Origin: an uncultured Collinsella sp.
Lineage (GTDB): Bacteria; Actinomycetota; Coriobacteriia; Coriobacteriales; Coriobacteriaceae
Assembly: GCA_900548265.1 (NCBI GenBank)
Contig: URKG01000010.1
Span: forward strand, 7,001-71,000
Direction: 5' to 3'
DNA length: 64,000 nt
Shown piece by piece: positions 1 through 8,109 of the stretch. Below the pieces are notes generated by a model, which had not been told where the DNA came from, ran no database searches, and saw nothing but the letters and a program-made list of their open reading frames with translations. Within the stretch, counting starts at the first letter, position 1; each line of letters begins with the position of its first letter. A program made the translations under genes and the position numbers.

Positions 1-1001
1 ACCTTGGGCATGGCGATATAGTCTTTAAAGCGACCGGGCATGGGGTGCCACAGCGTATGCACCGCGCCGAGCGTGGAGTAGCAATCGCGCACCGAATGCG
101 TGATGACGCGCAGTGCCACCAGGTCGTAGATCTCGGAGAATTCCTTGCCCTTGCGCTTCATCTTTTGGTAGATGGACCAATAGTGCTTGGAGCGGCCGTT
201 GATCTGGAAGCCCTCCAGGCCAATGCGGTTGAGCTCGTCGGTGAGCGTCTTGATGGTCTCGGCCAGATAGCGCTCGCGAACCTCGCGCGACTCAGCCACC
301 ATGCGCGCGATGCGCTGGTAGGCATCGGGCTCAAGGTAGAAGAAGGACAGGTCCTCGAGCTCCCATTTAATGGAGCTCATGCCCAGACGGTCGGCCAGGG
401 GCGCATACACGTCCATGGTCTCGCGAGCCTTAAACAGGCGACGGTCCTCGCGAAGGGCCGCCAGCGTACGCATGTTATGCAGGCGGTCGGCAAGTTTGAC
501 GATGATAACGCGGATGTCCTTGGACATGGCGAGGAACATCTTGCGCAGCGTGAGGGCCTGCTTCTCGTCCATGCTATCGACTTCGATGTTGGTGAGCTTG
601 GTCACGCCATCGACGAGCTCGGCCACCGTATCGCCAAACAGGCCGGAAACATCGGCAAGCGAGGTCTCGGTATCCTCGACGGTATCGTGCAGCAGCGCGG
701 CGCACACCACATCGCAGTCCATCTTGAGATCGGCCAAAATGATGGCCACCTCGACGGGATGGTTGATGTACATCTCACCCGAGCGGCGCTTTTGGTTGCA
801 GTGCTTCTCGGCAGCAAAGCAATAGGCCTGCTCCACCTTAGAAAAGTCGTCCTCATTCATATATTTGAGGCACAGACGCTCCAGCTTGTCGTAGCTGTCC
901 GCCATAATCTCGGGCGGCAGCTCATCGGCATGCTTATAATGCTCCATCTCCGAGAACGGCTGGAGGGTGGAATCATGGGCGGTACGGGCTGCGGCATCCA
1001 T
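1..1001 (-). CDS. relA: (p)ppGpp synthetase/hydrolase RelA/SpoT (Rel), C-terminus beyond window
   Basis: Bifunctional stringent-response enzyme that makes and degrades (p)ppGpp. Only about the first 333 codons are in the window; the rest lies beyond position 1. The HD hydrolase domain is seen with its HDTVED motif at residues 105-110. The start of the synthetase domain follows from about residue 265, with a YWSIYQKMKRKGKEF stretch and then an LGAVHTLWHPMPGRFKDYI stretch, both typical of the family. The ATG at 1001 follows a purine-rich AGGGGAAGGGG site. It lies 15 nt after the stop of the recJ-recQ gene on the same strand, so the two probably share a transcript; recJ and relA are neighbours in many bacteria. 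An intact HD motif argues for a bifunctional Rel rather than a synthetase-only RelA. Confidence 0.93.
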   Translation of the reverse strand, partial: MDAAARTAHDSTLQPFSEMEHYKHADELPPEIMADSYDKLERLCLKYMNEDDFSKVEQAYCFAAEKHCNQKRRSGEMYINHPVEVAIILADLKMDCDVVCAALLHDTVEDTETSLADVSGLFGDTVAELVDGVTKLTNIEVDSMDEKQALTLRKMFLAMSKDIRVIIVKLADRLHNMRTLAALREDRRLFKARETMDVYAPLADRLGMSSIKWELEDLSFFYLEPDAYQRIARMVAESREVRERYLAETIKTLTDELNRIGLEGFQINGRSKHYWSIYQKMKRKGKEFSEIYDLVALRVITHSVRDCYSTLGAVHTLWHPMPGRFKDYIAMPK

Positions 1002-1016
1002 CGAGGTCCCCTTCCC

Positions 1017-4000
1017 CTAGGCCCGCGGTACGATCGGGCGGTTAACTTTGGCTAGCATATCAGAAGCGCACGAATCGAGCGCCCAGCTCCGGAAAGCCGA
1101 GAACTCCATGCGCGAGCGCAAGCCCTCCAAATAGCGAATTGACCTGCTCAATTGCACGCGGCCGGGGTTTTCGGCCATCGCGATGCGACGGGTGTCGTCA
1201 AACCCCGAAACGCGACAGAAACCAAGCTCTTCGAAGATTCCCAGACCGCTTGCCACCGAGCGCTCGTCAACCGGCGTGCGGGCATCGATGGCAAGGCACA
1301 TCTGCGCGATGTCGATATCGCTCGCACTAAATGAGTCGGCTCCGGTCTTGCCGCGGTTGGAGCGCCACATAGTCTGCAGCGCTCGATAGAGCGTGACGAG
1401 CTCGTCGCGCTCGGGCGCGTAGCAGTCGAGCAGGCGCTCGTTAATGCGAGCGTCGCGCGACGAATAGAGCAGGTGAATCACGGCAGGCTGGCCATCGCGA
1501 CCGGCGCGTCCGCTCATCTGGTTGAACTCGATGGCGCCAAACGGCATGTGGTAGAGCACGACATGGCGGATATCGGGCAAGTTCACGCCCTCACCGAAGG
1601 CCGAGGTCGAAACGATGCAGCTGAGGCTTCCATCACGAAACGCTTCCTCGACACGGCGACGATCGGAGCGCGCAAGCCCCGCGTTATAGAACGCGATGCG
1701 GGTCGCGCAATCGGGCACCCGCTTGCGCAGCGTCTTAGCAAGCGCCACGGACTGGTCGCGCGAGTTGACGTAGATGACGGTCTTCTCCCCCGTCGCCACG
1801 ATTGACACCAGGCGGTTCTCGCGGCTTGCAAGATCTCGGTCGTCCTCGAGCTGCAAGTTCTCGCGCACCGTCTCGTCGACCACCGTACGGGTAATCGGTA
1901 GCACGCGGGCGAGCTCGGCCACAACCGGAGCCGTTGCGGTGGCAGTCGTGGCCAGAACGACCGGGTCGCCCAGGGCCTTGAGGATATCGGGCATGTCGAG
2001 ATAGGCGCTGCGGTCGCCGCCCTTGGCAAGACCGGCATGATGCGCCTCATCGATAACGACAAAACCGATGCGGCCCGAACGCGCAAAGCGGTCGCGGTGA
2101 ATGGACAGGAACTCGGGCGTCGTGAGCACGATGCCGGTGCGGCCCGAAGCCAAGCCGGCAAACACGTCATCGCGCGCCGCCTCCACGGTCTCGCCGGTCA
2201 GCACGCCTACGCCAATGCCGAGCGCGGCCATCGTCGACGAGAGGTGATAGGCCTGGTCGGCAACGAGCGCGCGCAGCGGATAGACAAAGATGCTCGCACG
2301 CCCGCGAAGGACCGCCTCGCGCGCGGCATGTACATGGAAGATAAGAGACTTGCCGCGCCCCGTTCCCATAACAGCCAGAACACTTTGGTGATCGGCCAGG
2401 GCATCGAGCGCCTCGACCTGCGCGCGGTGCGGCTGGTTCGAGCCGATAAAGCTATGGATAAGCGAGCGCGTCAGCTCGGTATAGGAAAGCTGGGCGAGCG
2501 TTTGGCGCTTTCGGGACTCCAGACGAAGACCGGCGTCCGCAGGCTCCACGCCGCGGCGAAGCTCACATGCCGGGTCGTCAACGCTAGGCGCCGTGGTATC
2601 GCGGACCAAGACATCCTTGATCATAAGCTTGGGCTTTACACGTCCCTGCCAATGCTCGGCCACGGCCTCGAACACCAAGTCGACGGCGCTATCGCAATTG
2701 ATGAGCTTATCGATCTGCGGCACGCGGAACATAATGGCCGGCACACTCGCGGCGCCATCGGTCGCCACGAAGCGCATGTGCTCGCCGGTTTTGCCCACCA
2801 CGGCGCGATCGCACATTGTCACGCCCTCGGCCGCCAACAGCGGCACCTTGTTGCCCTGGCCAAACGGCTCAAGACGGGAGATCTGCTCGATGGTCTCAAT
2901 ATTCAGCTCGGAGAGGTCGACCGTGGCGGCAACCTCGTCGGTGTCCTCAAAGTCCTCGGCGGGAAGCTCGGACAGCACGGCGGAAAGGCGACGACGGAAC
3001 TCGTCGAGCTTGGACGCCTCGATGGTCACGCCCACCGCACCCGCATGCCCGCCGCGACGAATCAGCAGATCCGAGCAGCGCTCGACAGCGTCGAACAGGT
3101 TGACCTTGCCCACCGAGCGACCCGAACCGCGAGCGATACCGTCTTCGATCGAGAACAGCAGCGCCGGCACGTGATAACGGTTGGTCAGGCGGCTCGCCAC
3201 GATACCCTTGACGCCCTCGTGCCAGCCCTCGCCACCCACGACGATTGCGCGACCGCCATCATAGGTCTCCTCGACCTTTGCCATGGCATCGCGTGTGAGC
3301 TCCGCCTCGATCTCGCGACGCTGGCGGTTGATCTCCTCGAGCTCGGCGGCAAGCGCGCTCGCTTCGATGGGGTCGCGAGCAAGCAGCAGGTCGAGTGCCA
3401 GCTTGGGATCAGCCATGCGGCCGGCGGCATTCAAGCGGGGGATGAGCGAAAATGACAGGCCATCGGCCGTAATGGTGGAAAGGTCGGCCTTGGCGAGCGC
3501 GGCCAGCGCGATATAGCCGGGGCGGGCGGTCACGCGCATCTGCTGGATGCCCTCGGCGACCAGCGCGCGGTTCTCGGGCGTGAGCGGCATCATGTCGGAC
3601 ACGGTACCAAGCGCCGCAACCTCGATCAGCGAACGCCAATACGACGGCTTGCCCAGACGCTCGCCCAGGACCTGCACCAGCTTGAGCGCCACGCCGGCAC
3701 CGGCAAGCTCGCGCGAGGGACCCTCGTCCTCGAGCTTGGGGTCGGTCAGGGGCACGCCCCGCGGCACCTGGTCGGACGGCTCGTGATGGTCCGTGACCAC
3801 CAAATCGATCCCCAGGCTCTCCAGATAGGAGACCTCTTCCTTGGCGGCAATGCCGTTATCGACGGTCACGATCAGGTTGGGTTGGGCGAGCTCGTTGACG
3901 CGGTCGAGCGCCGCGCGCGAAAGACCGTAGCCCTCATCAAAGCGATGCGGAATAAACGGCGTGACATCGGCGCCAAACATGCGCAGCGCCTCGGTCAACA

Positions 4001-4304
4001 GGCAGGTCGACGTAATGCCGTCAACGTCAAAATCGCCAAAGACCGCGATGCGCTCGTGGTTGCGAATAGCGCGCTCGACACGGTCGGCAACGACCGACAT
4101 GCCCGGGATAATGAGTGGGTCGGCCCAGTCGCGATCGAGCGAAGGCGTCAAAAACAGCTGGCCTTCCTCGATGGATGTAATGCCGTGCGCAACCATAATG
4201 CGCGCCACCAGCCCGGGTATGCCCAGGCCAGCCGAAAGCTCCTTTTCGAGCTCGGGGTTTTGCTGAGCGACCGCCCAGCGATGCGTCGTCTTAAGCGATG
4301 ACAT
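1017..4304 (-). CDS. recJ: RecJ single-stranded DNA exonuclease fused to a RecQ-like DEAH helicase
   Basis: A 1095-residue protein in one uninterrupted frame. The N-terminal part is RecJ: GDFDVDG at residues 90-96, the DHH motif in VTDHHEP at 172-174, and a GRSVGKVNLF...RRGGHAGAVG region of the DHHA1 domain, followed by an OB-like segment up to about residue 560. The C-terminal part is a RecQ-like superfamily 2 helicase: GTGRGKS (Walker A), VIDEAHHAG (motif II), and FGEGVNLPDI then NQMSGRAGRDGQ (motifs V and VI). RecQ unwinds DNA ends and RecJ digests the 5' strand in the RecF repair pathway, so the fusion joins two cooperating activities. The ATG at 4304 follows GGGGGTGGG; a GTG at 4349 in the same frame is an alternative start. 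Usual RecJ proteins are about 570-750 residues. Confidence 0.9.
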   Translation of the reverse strand: MSSLKTTHRWAVAQQNPELEKELSAGLGIPGLVARIMVAHGITSIEEGQLFLTPSLDRDWADPLIIPGMSVVADRVERAIRNHERIAVFGDFDVDGITSTCLLTEALRMFGADVTPFIPHRFDEGYGLSRAALDRVNELAQPNLIVTVDNGIAAKEEVSYLESLGIDLVVTDHHEPSDQVPRGVPLTDPKLEDEGPSRELAGAGVALKLVQVLGERLGKPSYWRSLIEVAALGTVSDMMPLTPENRALVAEGIQQMRVTARPGYIALAALAKADLSTITADGLSFSLIPRLNAAGRMADPKLALDLLLARDPIEASALAAELEEINRQRREIEAELTRDAMAKVEETYDGGRAIVVGGEGWHEGVKGIVASRLTNRYHVPALLFSIEDGIARGSGRSVGKVNLFDAVERCSDLLIRRGGHAGAVGVTIEASKLDEFRRRLSAVLSELPAEDFEDTDEVAATVDLSELNIETIEQISRLEPFGQGNKVPLLAAEGVTMCDRAVVGKTGEHMRFVATDGAASVPAIMFRVPQIDKLINCDSAVDLVFEAVAEHWQGRVKPKLMIKDVLVRDTTAPSVDDPACELRRGVEPADAGLRLESRKRQTLAQLSYTELTRSLIHSFIGSNQPHRAQVEALDALADHQSVLAVMGTGRGKSLIFHVHAAREAVLRGRASIFVYPLRALVADQAYHLSSTMAALGIGVGVLTGETVEAARDDVFAGLASGRTGIVLTTPEFLSIHRDRFARSGRIGFVVIDEAHHAGLAKGGDRSAYLDMPDILKALGDPVVLATTATATAPVVAELARVLPITRTVVDETVRENLQLEDDRDLASRENRLVSIVATGEKTVIYVNSRDQSVALAKTLRKRVPDCATRIAFYNAGLARSDRRRVEEAFRDGSLSCIVSTSAFGEGVNLPDIRHVVLYHMPFGAIEFNQMSGRAGRDGQPAVIHLLYSSRDARINERLLDCYAPERDELVTLYRALQTMWRSNRGKTGADSFSASDIDIAQMCLAIDARTPVDERSVASGLGIFEELGFCRVSGFDDTRRIAMAENPGRVQLSRSIRYLEGLRSRMEFSAFRSWALDSCASDMLAKVNRPIVPRA

Positions 4305-4356
4305 AGGCACCCACCCCCGATAGGGGCAGGTCGCCGCGATACCTCTCACGGTTCAT
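4291..4356 (-). CDS. possible leader peptide overlapping the recJ start
   Basis: A 21-codon reading frame starts at an ATG (4356) preceded at normal distance by GAGGA. It ends at a TAA four codons into recJ, in another frame. The position suggests translational coupling or a regulatory uORF for the recJ-recQ gene. No function is recognisable in the peptide (MNRERYRGDLPLSGVGAYV...), and chance cannot be excluded. Confidence 0.3.
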   Translation of the reverse strand: MNRERYRGDLPLSGVGAYVIA

Positions 4357-4412
4357 AGCGATGAGTCCTCTGTGTATGCCCGCTTCGGCAGGCAGATCTG
4401 TTGAACGGATTT

Positions 4413-4418
4413 ATTATA
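4413..4418 (-). promoter_or_regulatory. -10 box, candidate promoter of recJ-recQ/relA
   Basis: A perfect TATAAT on the minus strand about 110 nt upstream of the recJ start, in an AT-rich patch inside GC-rich DNA. No good -35 match is seen at 16-18 nt, so this is an inference from the -10 alone. Confidence 0.45.
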
Positions 4419-4580
4419 CCGTGCAGCGCGGACGCAAATCGCCGCAGCACGCCGCGGTTTCGGTAAACGATGCCGGTAATAGCCTCGAAATAATCGAGCG
4501 TTCCTGACGCACGGACGCATGCGAGCGTCTAGCATATCCATTCAAAACGGATTCACGAGCAAAGGGAGTCACAAGAGTAT

Positions 4581-5579
4581 ATGAAGCAATGGGTTGGACT
4601 GGGCAAGTTTCTCGCGGGGCACATGCAGGTCATCGTTCCGATTTGCGTGGCGCTCGGCGTGCTCTTTCCCCAGCAGATCGGCGTACTTAAGCCCATCGTT
4701 CCCACCTTGTTTGCCTTCATGACGTTTCAGGGTGCGCTCAGCAACACCTTCCACCAGGTAACCGAGGTGTTCCGCCGTCCGCTGCACCTGGTCTTGGCGT
4801 TGCTCGTCTCGGCGGTGCTTATCCCTATCGCAGCCTATGCCATGGGGTCGCTGTTCTTTGGCTCCAACCCCAACCTTGTCTGCGGCATCGTGCTCGAGTA
4901 CAGCGTACCCGTGGCGGTCACTGCCTTTATGTGGATTAGCATGTTCGGCGGCAACGGCCCGCTCGCGCTCACCATCATCCTGACGTCCTCGGTCATCTCA
5001 CCTGTGACGATTCCTCTTACGCTCAAGCTCCTGCTGGGCGCCACCGTCTCAATCGACGTGCCAAGCATGATGCAGAACATGGCCTTTATGATCGCCATAC
5101 CCGCCGTGCTCGGTATCGTCATTAACGAACTCACGCGCGGCTGGGGTCATGAGAAACTCTCCCCCACGCTTTCGCCCGCCTGCAAGTTCATGATGATGGG
5201 TGTCATCGCGTCCAACTCCACCGCCATGAGCGAGTACGTGCTGCACATGAACGCGGTGCGCCTGGAAGTCGCTCTCTTTATCCTTTCGTTCGCCATCAGT
5301 GGCTTTATCATCGGCATCCTGGTCGCACGTGCCCTGCATCTGCCGTATAGCGAGACGACCACCATGTGCTTTACCTGCGGCATGCGTAACATCTCTTCGG
5401 GCGCCGTCATCGCCACGCAGTACTTTCCCGGCGAGGTCGTATTCCCCGTCATGTGCGGTACGCTGTTTCAACAGGTGCTGGCCTCGATTATCGGACATCT
5501 CTTTGAGCGCCTGACCGGCGAGGAGCGCGCCAAACAGCGCAAGCGGGTCAAGGCCGGGCGCGACGCGATGGCGCGCTAG
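4581..5579 (+). CDS. BASS-family (bile acid:sodium symporter-like) membrane transporter
   Basis: A 332-residue polytopic membrane protein with about nine or ten hydrophobic segments. The order of segments and conserved residues (GIVLEYSVPVAVTAFMW around residues 105-120, CGMRNISSGAVIA near 270) resembles the SBF/BASS family. Family members carry organic anions such as bile acids, pyruvate or pantoate, usually with sodium; the substrate cannot be read from the sequence. AAAGGGAG precedes the ATG. It is a single gene, divergent from recJ. A basic C-terminal tail (KQRKRVKAGRD) should be cytoplasmic. Confidence 0.78.
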   Translation: MKQWVGLGKFLAGHMQVIVPICVALGVLFPQQIGVLKPIVPTLFAFMTFQGALSNTFHQVTEVFRRPLHLVLALLVSAVLIPIAAYAMGSLFFGSNPNLVCGIVLEYSVPVAVTAFMWISMFGGNGPLALTIILTSSVISPVTIPLTLKLLLGATVSIDVPSMMQNMAFMIAIPAVLGIVINELTRGWGHEKLSPTLSPACKFMMMGVIASNSTAMSEYVLHMNAVRLEVALFILSFAISGFIIGILVARALHLPYSETTTMCFTCGMRNISSGAVIATQYFPGEVVFPVMCGTLFQQVLASIIGHLFERLTGEERAKQRKRVKAGRDAMAR

Positions 5580-5609
5580 ACTGTCCGCATTGCGCGGGCG
5601 TTAGCCTTG

Positions 5610-6407
5610 CTATACGAGCGTTTCCAGATGCGCGCGTAGGCGCTCAGCATCGACATCGAGCGTTGTCTCGGCATTGACCTGGGCCAAACGATAGCCCACA
5701 AAGTAGGGCGAAACCACCCAACGTGGCAGCGCCTTGGCAATGGTCCGGCCGTCCATGTGGTAGAAGAACAAGTTGTACGACTCCGCGCGACCGCCATGGT
5801 GCTCGTGCAGGATATAGCGCAGAGCTACCTGAATCGCATCGGCAAACAGGTCCGCTTCGGCTTGGTCGTGGGCGTCGTCGCTGGCGGCGATTCCCTGTGG
5901 AGCCGAGACGTTGACCTCAAAGAATCCCATGATCGGCTCGGTTGAGATGTTGACCGCGACCCTCCCGTGTCGCCAAACATCGATGCCTTCAAAGTTGGCT
6001 GAGGTCAGCGCCGCATAGCCGTCCTCCTGTTCCAAGCCCACAATCTGCATGTGTGGATGGACGAGGCTGCCGCCCGAAAGCGGGCCTTTGTTCTTGTACA
6101 TGAGCACACTGCGGTACTGCTGGGAATCGATCATCTGCTGCCAACAGCCCAGAGCAAACCGCATCACATGATGCAGCTCATCCGGTTCATAGGTCACCAG
6201 GTCGGCGTCGTGATTGGCCGACTCGATCAATACGGTCTGACGGGTGGCCCGCAAGGTCTTGAACTTATTCTCGAGCCAGATGCAGTCACCATCGCGCTGG
6301 ATGATGTTGGCGAGCCCCTCCGTGTCGCAAAAAGGGCACGCGGTGCCAGGGCGACGATTATCGTCGGGCTTGCCGCTCGCCTGCTGAACGTCAAATACCA
6401 GCGCCAC
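5610..6407 (-). CDS. GalT/HIT-like protein (DUF4931-type)
   Basis: A 265-residue protein related to galactose-1-phosphate uridylyltransferase. It has an N-terminal CPFC zinc-type pair (residues 25-28), ENKFKTL as in GalT-like proteins, and GSLVHPHMQIVG, the HPH-x-Q nucleotidyl-transfer signature of the HIT/GalT superfamily. It is shorter than GalT (about 340-500 residues), so UDP-galactose metabolism should not be assumed. The GTG start at 6407 follows GGAGGT, which lies over the last codons of cutC, so the two genes form a tight pair with a 3-nt gap. The actual substrate is unknown. Confidence 0.72.
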   Translation of the reverse strand: MALVFDVQQASGKPDDNRRPGTACPFCDTEGLANIIQRDGDCIWLENKFKTLRATRQTVLIESANHDADLVTYEPDELHHVMRFALGCWQQMIDSQQYRSVLMYKNKGPLSGGSLVHPHMQIVGLEQEDGYAALTSANFEGIDVWRHGRVAVNISTEPIMGFFEVNVSAPQGIAASDDAHDQAEADLFADAIQVALRYILHEHHGGRAESYNLFFYHMDGRTIAKALPRWVVSPYFVGYRLAQVNAETTLDVDAERLRAHLETLV

Positions 6408-6410
6408 GGG

Positions 6411-7088
6411 TTATACCTCCAGCGGCACGATCTTGGTGCCATGGAGCTCGGAGACGCCTAGTGCCGCCGCGACCGCGTCGCGATTTGCCGTAGTGATGCC
6501 GCCGCCGGGAAGGATGGTCAAACGATCGCCTGCATACTCGATTAAACGAGCCAGGTGATCGAAATTGTCCTCGATCGACGTACCGGCCGCACCGCCATGC
6601 GTGAGGATGCGCGTAACGCCGCAGTCGGCGAGCGTGTCAATGGCATCGAGCTGAGCCTCGGGCGAGAGCTGGTCAAATGCCATGTGGAAGGTGATGTCAA
6701 GGGACTCGCGCTTGCACTCCTCGGTCGCGCAGCCCGTAGCCATAACGAGAGCGCCGAGGATGAGCTCGTCGAGCGCCCAGCCGCCGGCACAGGGCTTGCA
6801 GCAGCCAAAGACCAGGCCGTCAACGCCGGCACTCACAGCAAGGCCCAGGTCCATCTCCATCATGCGCAGCTCGTCCTGGTTGTAATGAAAGTCGCCACCA
6901 CGCGGACGAATCATGCACATCACTCGCGCGTCATGCTCGTGAGCGTAGCTGACTGTAGCGCTGATAACGCCGGCGGAAGGCGTGGTGCCACCGACGGCGA
7001 GGTTGTCACACAGCTCAATGCGCCCCGCACCGGCCTCGATGGCCGCCGGCACTCGCTCAAAGTTCTCGGCACAAAACTCGTACAGCAT
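6411..7088 (-). CDS. cutC: CutC family protein
   Basis: A 225-residue TIM-barrel protein of the CutC family, historically linked to copper homeostasis, although its real biochemical role is unsettled. Typical stretches are visible: EFCAENFERVPAAIEAGAGRIELCDNLAVGG at the N-terminus (GRIELC and the GGTTPS loop), RPRGGDFHY, and TILPGGGI near the end. The ATG at 7088 was chosen because the family starts just before this motif and GGGGGCC precedes it; reading further upstream runs into an inverted repeat. Downstream it is followed within 3 nt by the GalT-like gene. Confidence 0.88.
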   Translation of the reverse strand: MLYEFCAENFERVPAAIEAGAGRIELCDNLAVGGTTPSAGVISATVSYAHEHDARVMCMIRPRGGDFHYNQDELRMMEMDLGLAVSAGVDGLVFGCCKPCAGGWALDELILGALVMATGCATEECKRESLDITFHMAFDQLSPEAQLDAIDTLADCGVTRILTHGGAAGTSIEDNFDHLARLIEYAGDRLTILPGGGITTANRDAVAAALGVSELHGTKIVPLEV

Positions 7089-7148
7089 AGATAGGCCCCC
7101 AAAGACAGCAGATGTTTTCCGACGGGCATTGTCACACATCCCCATGAA

Positions 7149-7213
7149 GTTGCGGTGGAATAGGGACTCTTTTGGCCTCTGAGACTCCCATTTAGTCCCT
7201 ATTCCACCGCAAC
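7149..7213. repeat. 20-bp perfect inverted repeat
   Basis: Arms 7149-7168 and 7194-7213 are perfect reverse complements (GTTGCGGTGGAATAGGGACT), separated by 25 nt. It stands directly upstream of cutC on the minus strand, and the 123-bp dispersed repeat begins 9 nt after the right arm. There is no T-run, so it is more likely a mobile or structural palindrome than a simple terminator. Confidence 0.85.
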
Positions 7214-7221
7214 ATGAAGGG

Positions 7222-7344
7222 GGCAACGCCGCAGGCAGAGGACCGACAGCGAGCGGGCGCCAGAGCGAACAAATTGGCATGAAAAGAGGGCGGCATAGAC
7301 CTTCTGGTCATGCCGTCCTCTTTGAATGACAAGTTGTCGCCCTG
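7222..7344 (+). repeat. 123-bp dispersed repeat, copy 1, with terminator-like hairpin
   Basis: Matches 63878-64000 over the same 123-nt length with about 14 differences by eye, most of them in an 11-nt block near the left end. Positions 7283-7323 form a strong hairpin: 14-bp arms (AAAGAGG.CGGCAT / ATGCCGTCCTCTTT) plus an inner GACC/GGTC stem, flanked by A- and T-rich ends, so it could terminate in either direction. It lies downstream of livF. The 7089-7395 interval holds only this, the palindrome and the small hairpin at 7368. Confidence 0.85.
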
Positions 7345-7367
7345 GTGCCCGCGCAGCGTCGACTGGT

Positions 7368-7389
7368 CCGCCGTTCGGTAGAACGGCGG
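7368..7389 (-). terminator. hairpin just after livF
   Basis: CCGCCGTT / AACGGCGG arms with a 6-nt loop, ending 7 nt beyond the livF stop. There is no U-tract, so it may act in 3'-end protection or together with the stronger hairpin at 7283-7323. Confidence 0.4.
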
Positions 7390-7395
7390 AACCGC

Positions 7396-8109
7396 CTAAC
7401 CACCAAGATAGGCCTTGCGGACGTTGTCGTCGTGCAGGAGCTCTTGGCCGGTGCCGGTCATGGTGATCTTGCCGGTCTCGAGCACGTAACCGCGTGTGGC
7501 GATGGAAAGCGCCATCTGCGCGTTTTGCTCGACCAGAAGCACCGTGGTGCCGGCCTTGTGCAGGTCCTCGACAATCTGGAAGATCTGTTCGATCAGAATC
7601 GGTGCCAGACCCATGGAAGGTTCGTCGAGCATAAGCAGTTTGGGGTTACTCATAAGGGCGCGCCCCATAACGAGCATCTGCTGCTCGCCGCCCGAAAGGG
7701 TGCCGGCGACCTGGCGACGACGTTCCTTCAGGCGCGGGAACTGCTCGTAGACGCGCTCCAGGCCCGGAGCAATTGTGGACTTGGGCTGTGTATAGGCGCC
7801 CATCTCCAGGTTCTCCTCGACCGTCATCTGCAAAAAGGCGCGACGACCCTCGGGAACCTGAGCCAGGCCCTTACCAACCAGCTTATCAGCGGGCGTATGG
7901 GTAATGTCCTCGCCCATAAACTTGATGGAGCCGGTCTTGGAGCGCAGCAGGCCCGAGACGGTCTTGAGCGTTGTGGACTTGCCGGCACCGTTCGCGCCGA
8001 TCAAGGCCACGATCTCGCCCTCGTTAACGTTAAAGGAGATGTCCTTGATGGCGTGGATGGCGCCGTACCAGACGTTGATGTTGTAGACGGAAAGCATCGG
8101 CTCTGCCAT
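7396..8109 (-). CDS. livF: branched-chain amino acid ABC transporter ATPase LivF
   Basis: A 237-residue ABC ATPase. Walker A GANGAGKST is near residue 38, signature LSGGEQQ near 137 and Walker B LLMLDEPSMGLAP near 157; the AHGLAP-like continuation and the NINVWYGAIHAIKDIS N-terminus are typical of LivF. It energises import of leucine, isoleucine and valine with LivG, LivH, LivM and LivK. The ATG directly follows the LivG stop, with GGAG in the end of livG as ribosome binding site. It is the last gene of the liv operon. Confidence 0.95.
   Translation of the reverse strand: MAEPMLSVYNINVWYGAIHAIKDISFNVNEGEIVALIGANGAGKSTTLKTVSGLLRSKTGSIKFMGEDITHTPADKLVGKGLAQVPEGRRAFLQMTVEENLEMGAYTQPKSTIAPGLERVYEQFPRLKERRRQVAGTLSGGEQQMLVMGRALMSNPKLLMLDEPSMGLAPILIEQIFQIVEDLHKAGTTVLLVEQNAQMALSIATRGYVLETGKITMTGTGQELLHDDNVRKAYLGG

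Noticed and set aside
45..1055. Long open frame on the plus strand opposite relA
   Set aside because: The minus strand encodes a clear Rel protein here; the plus-strand frame is open only because of GC-rich codon bias.
2037..3455. 472-codon open frame opposite recJ-recQ
   Set aside because: It is the antisense shadow of a conserved helicase/nuclease gene and has no family motif or ribosome binding site.
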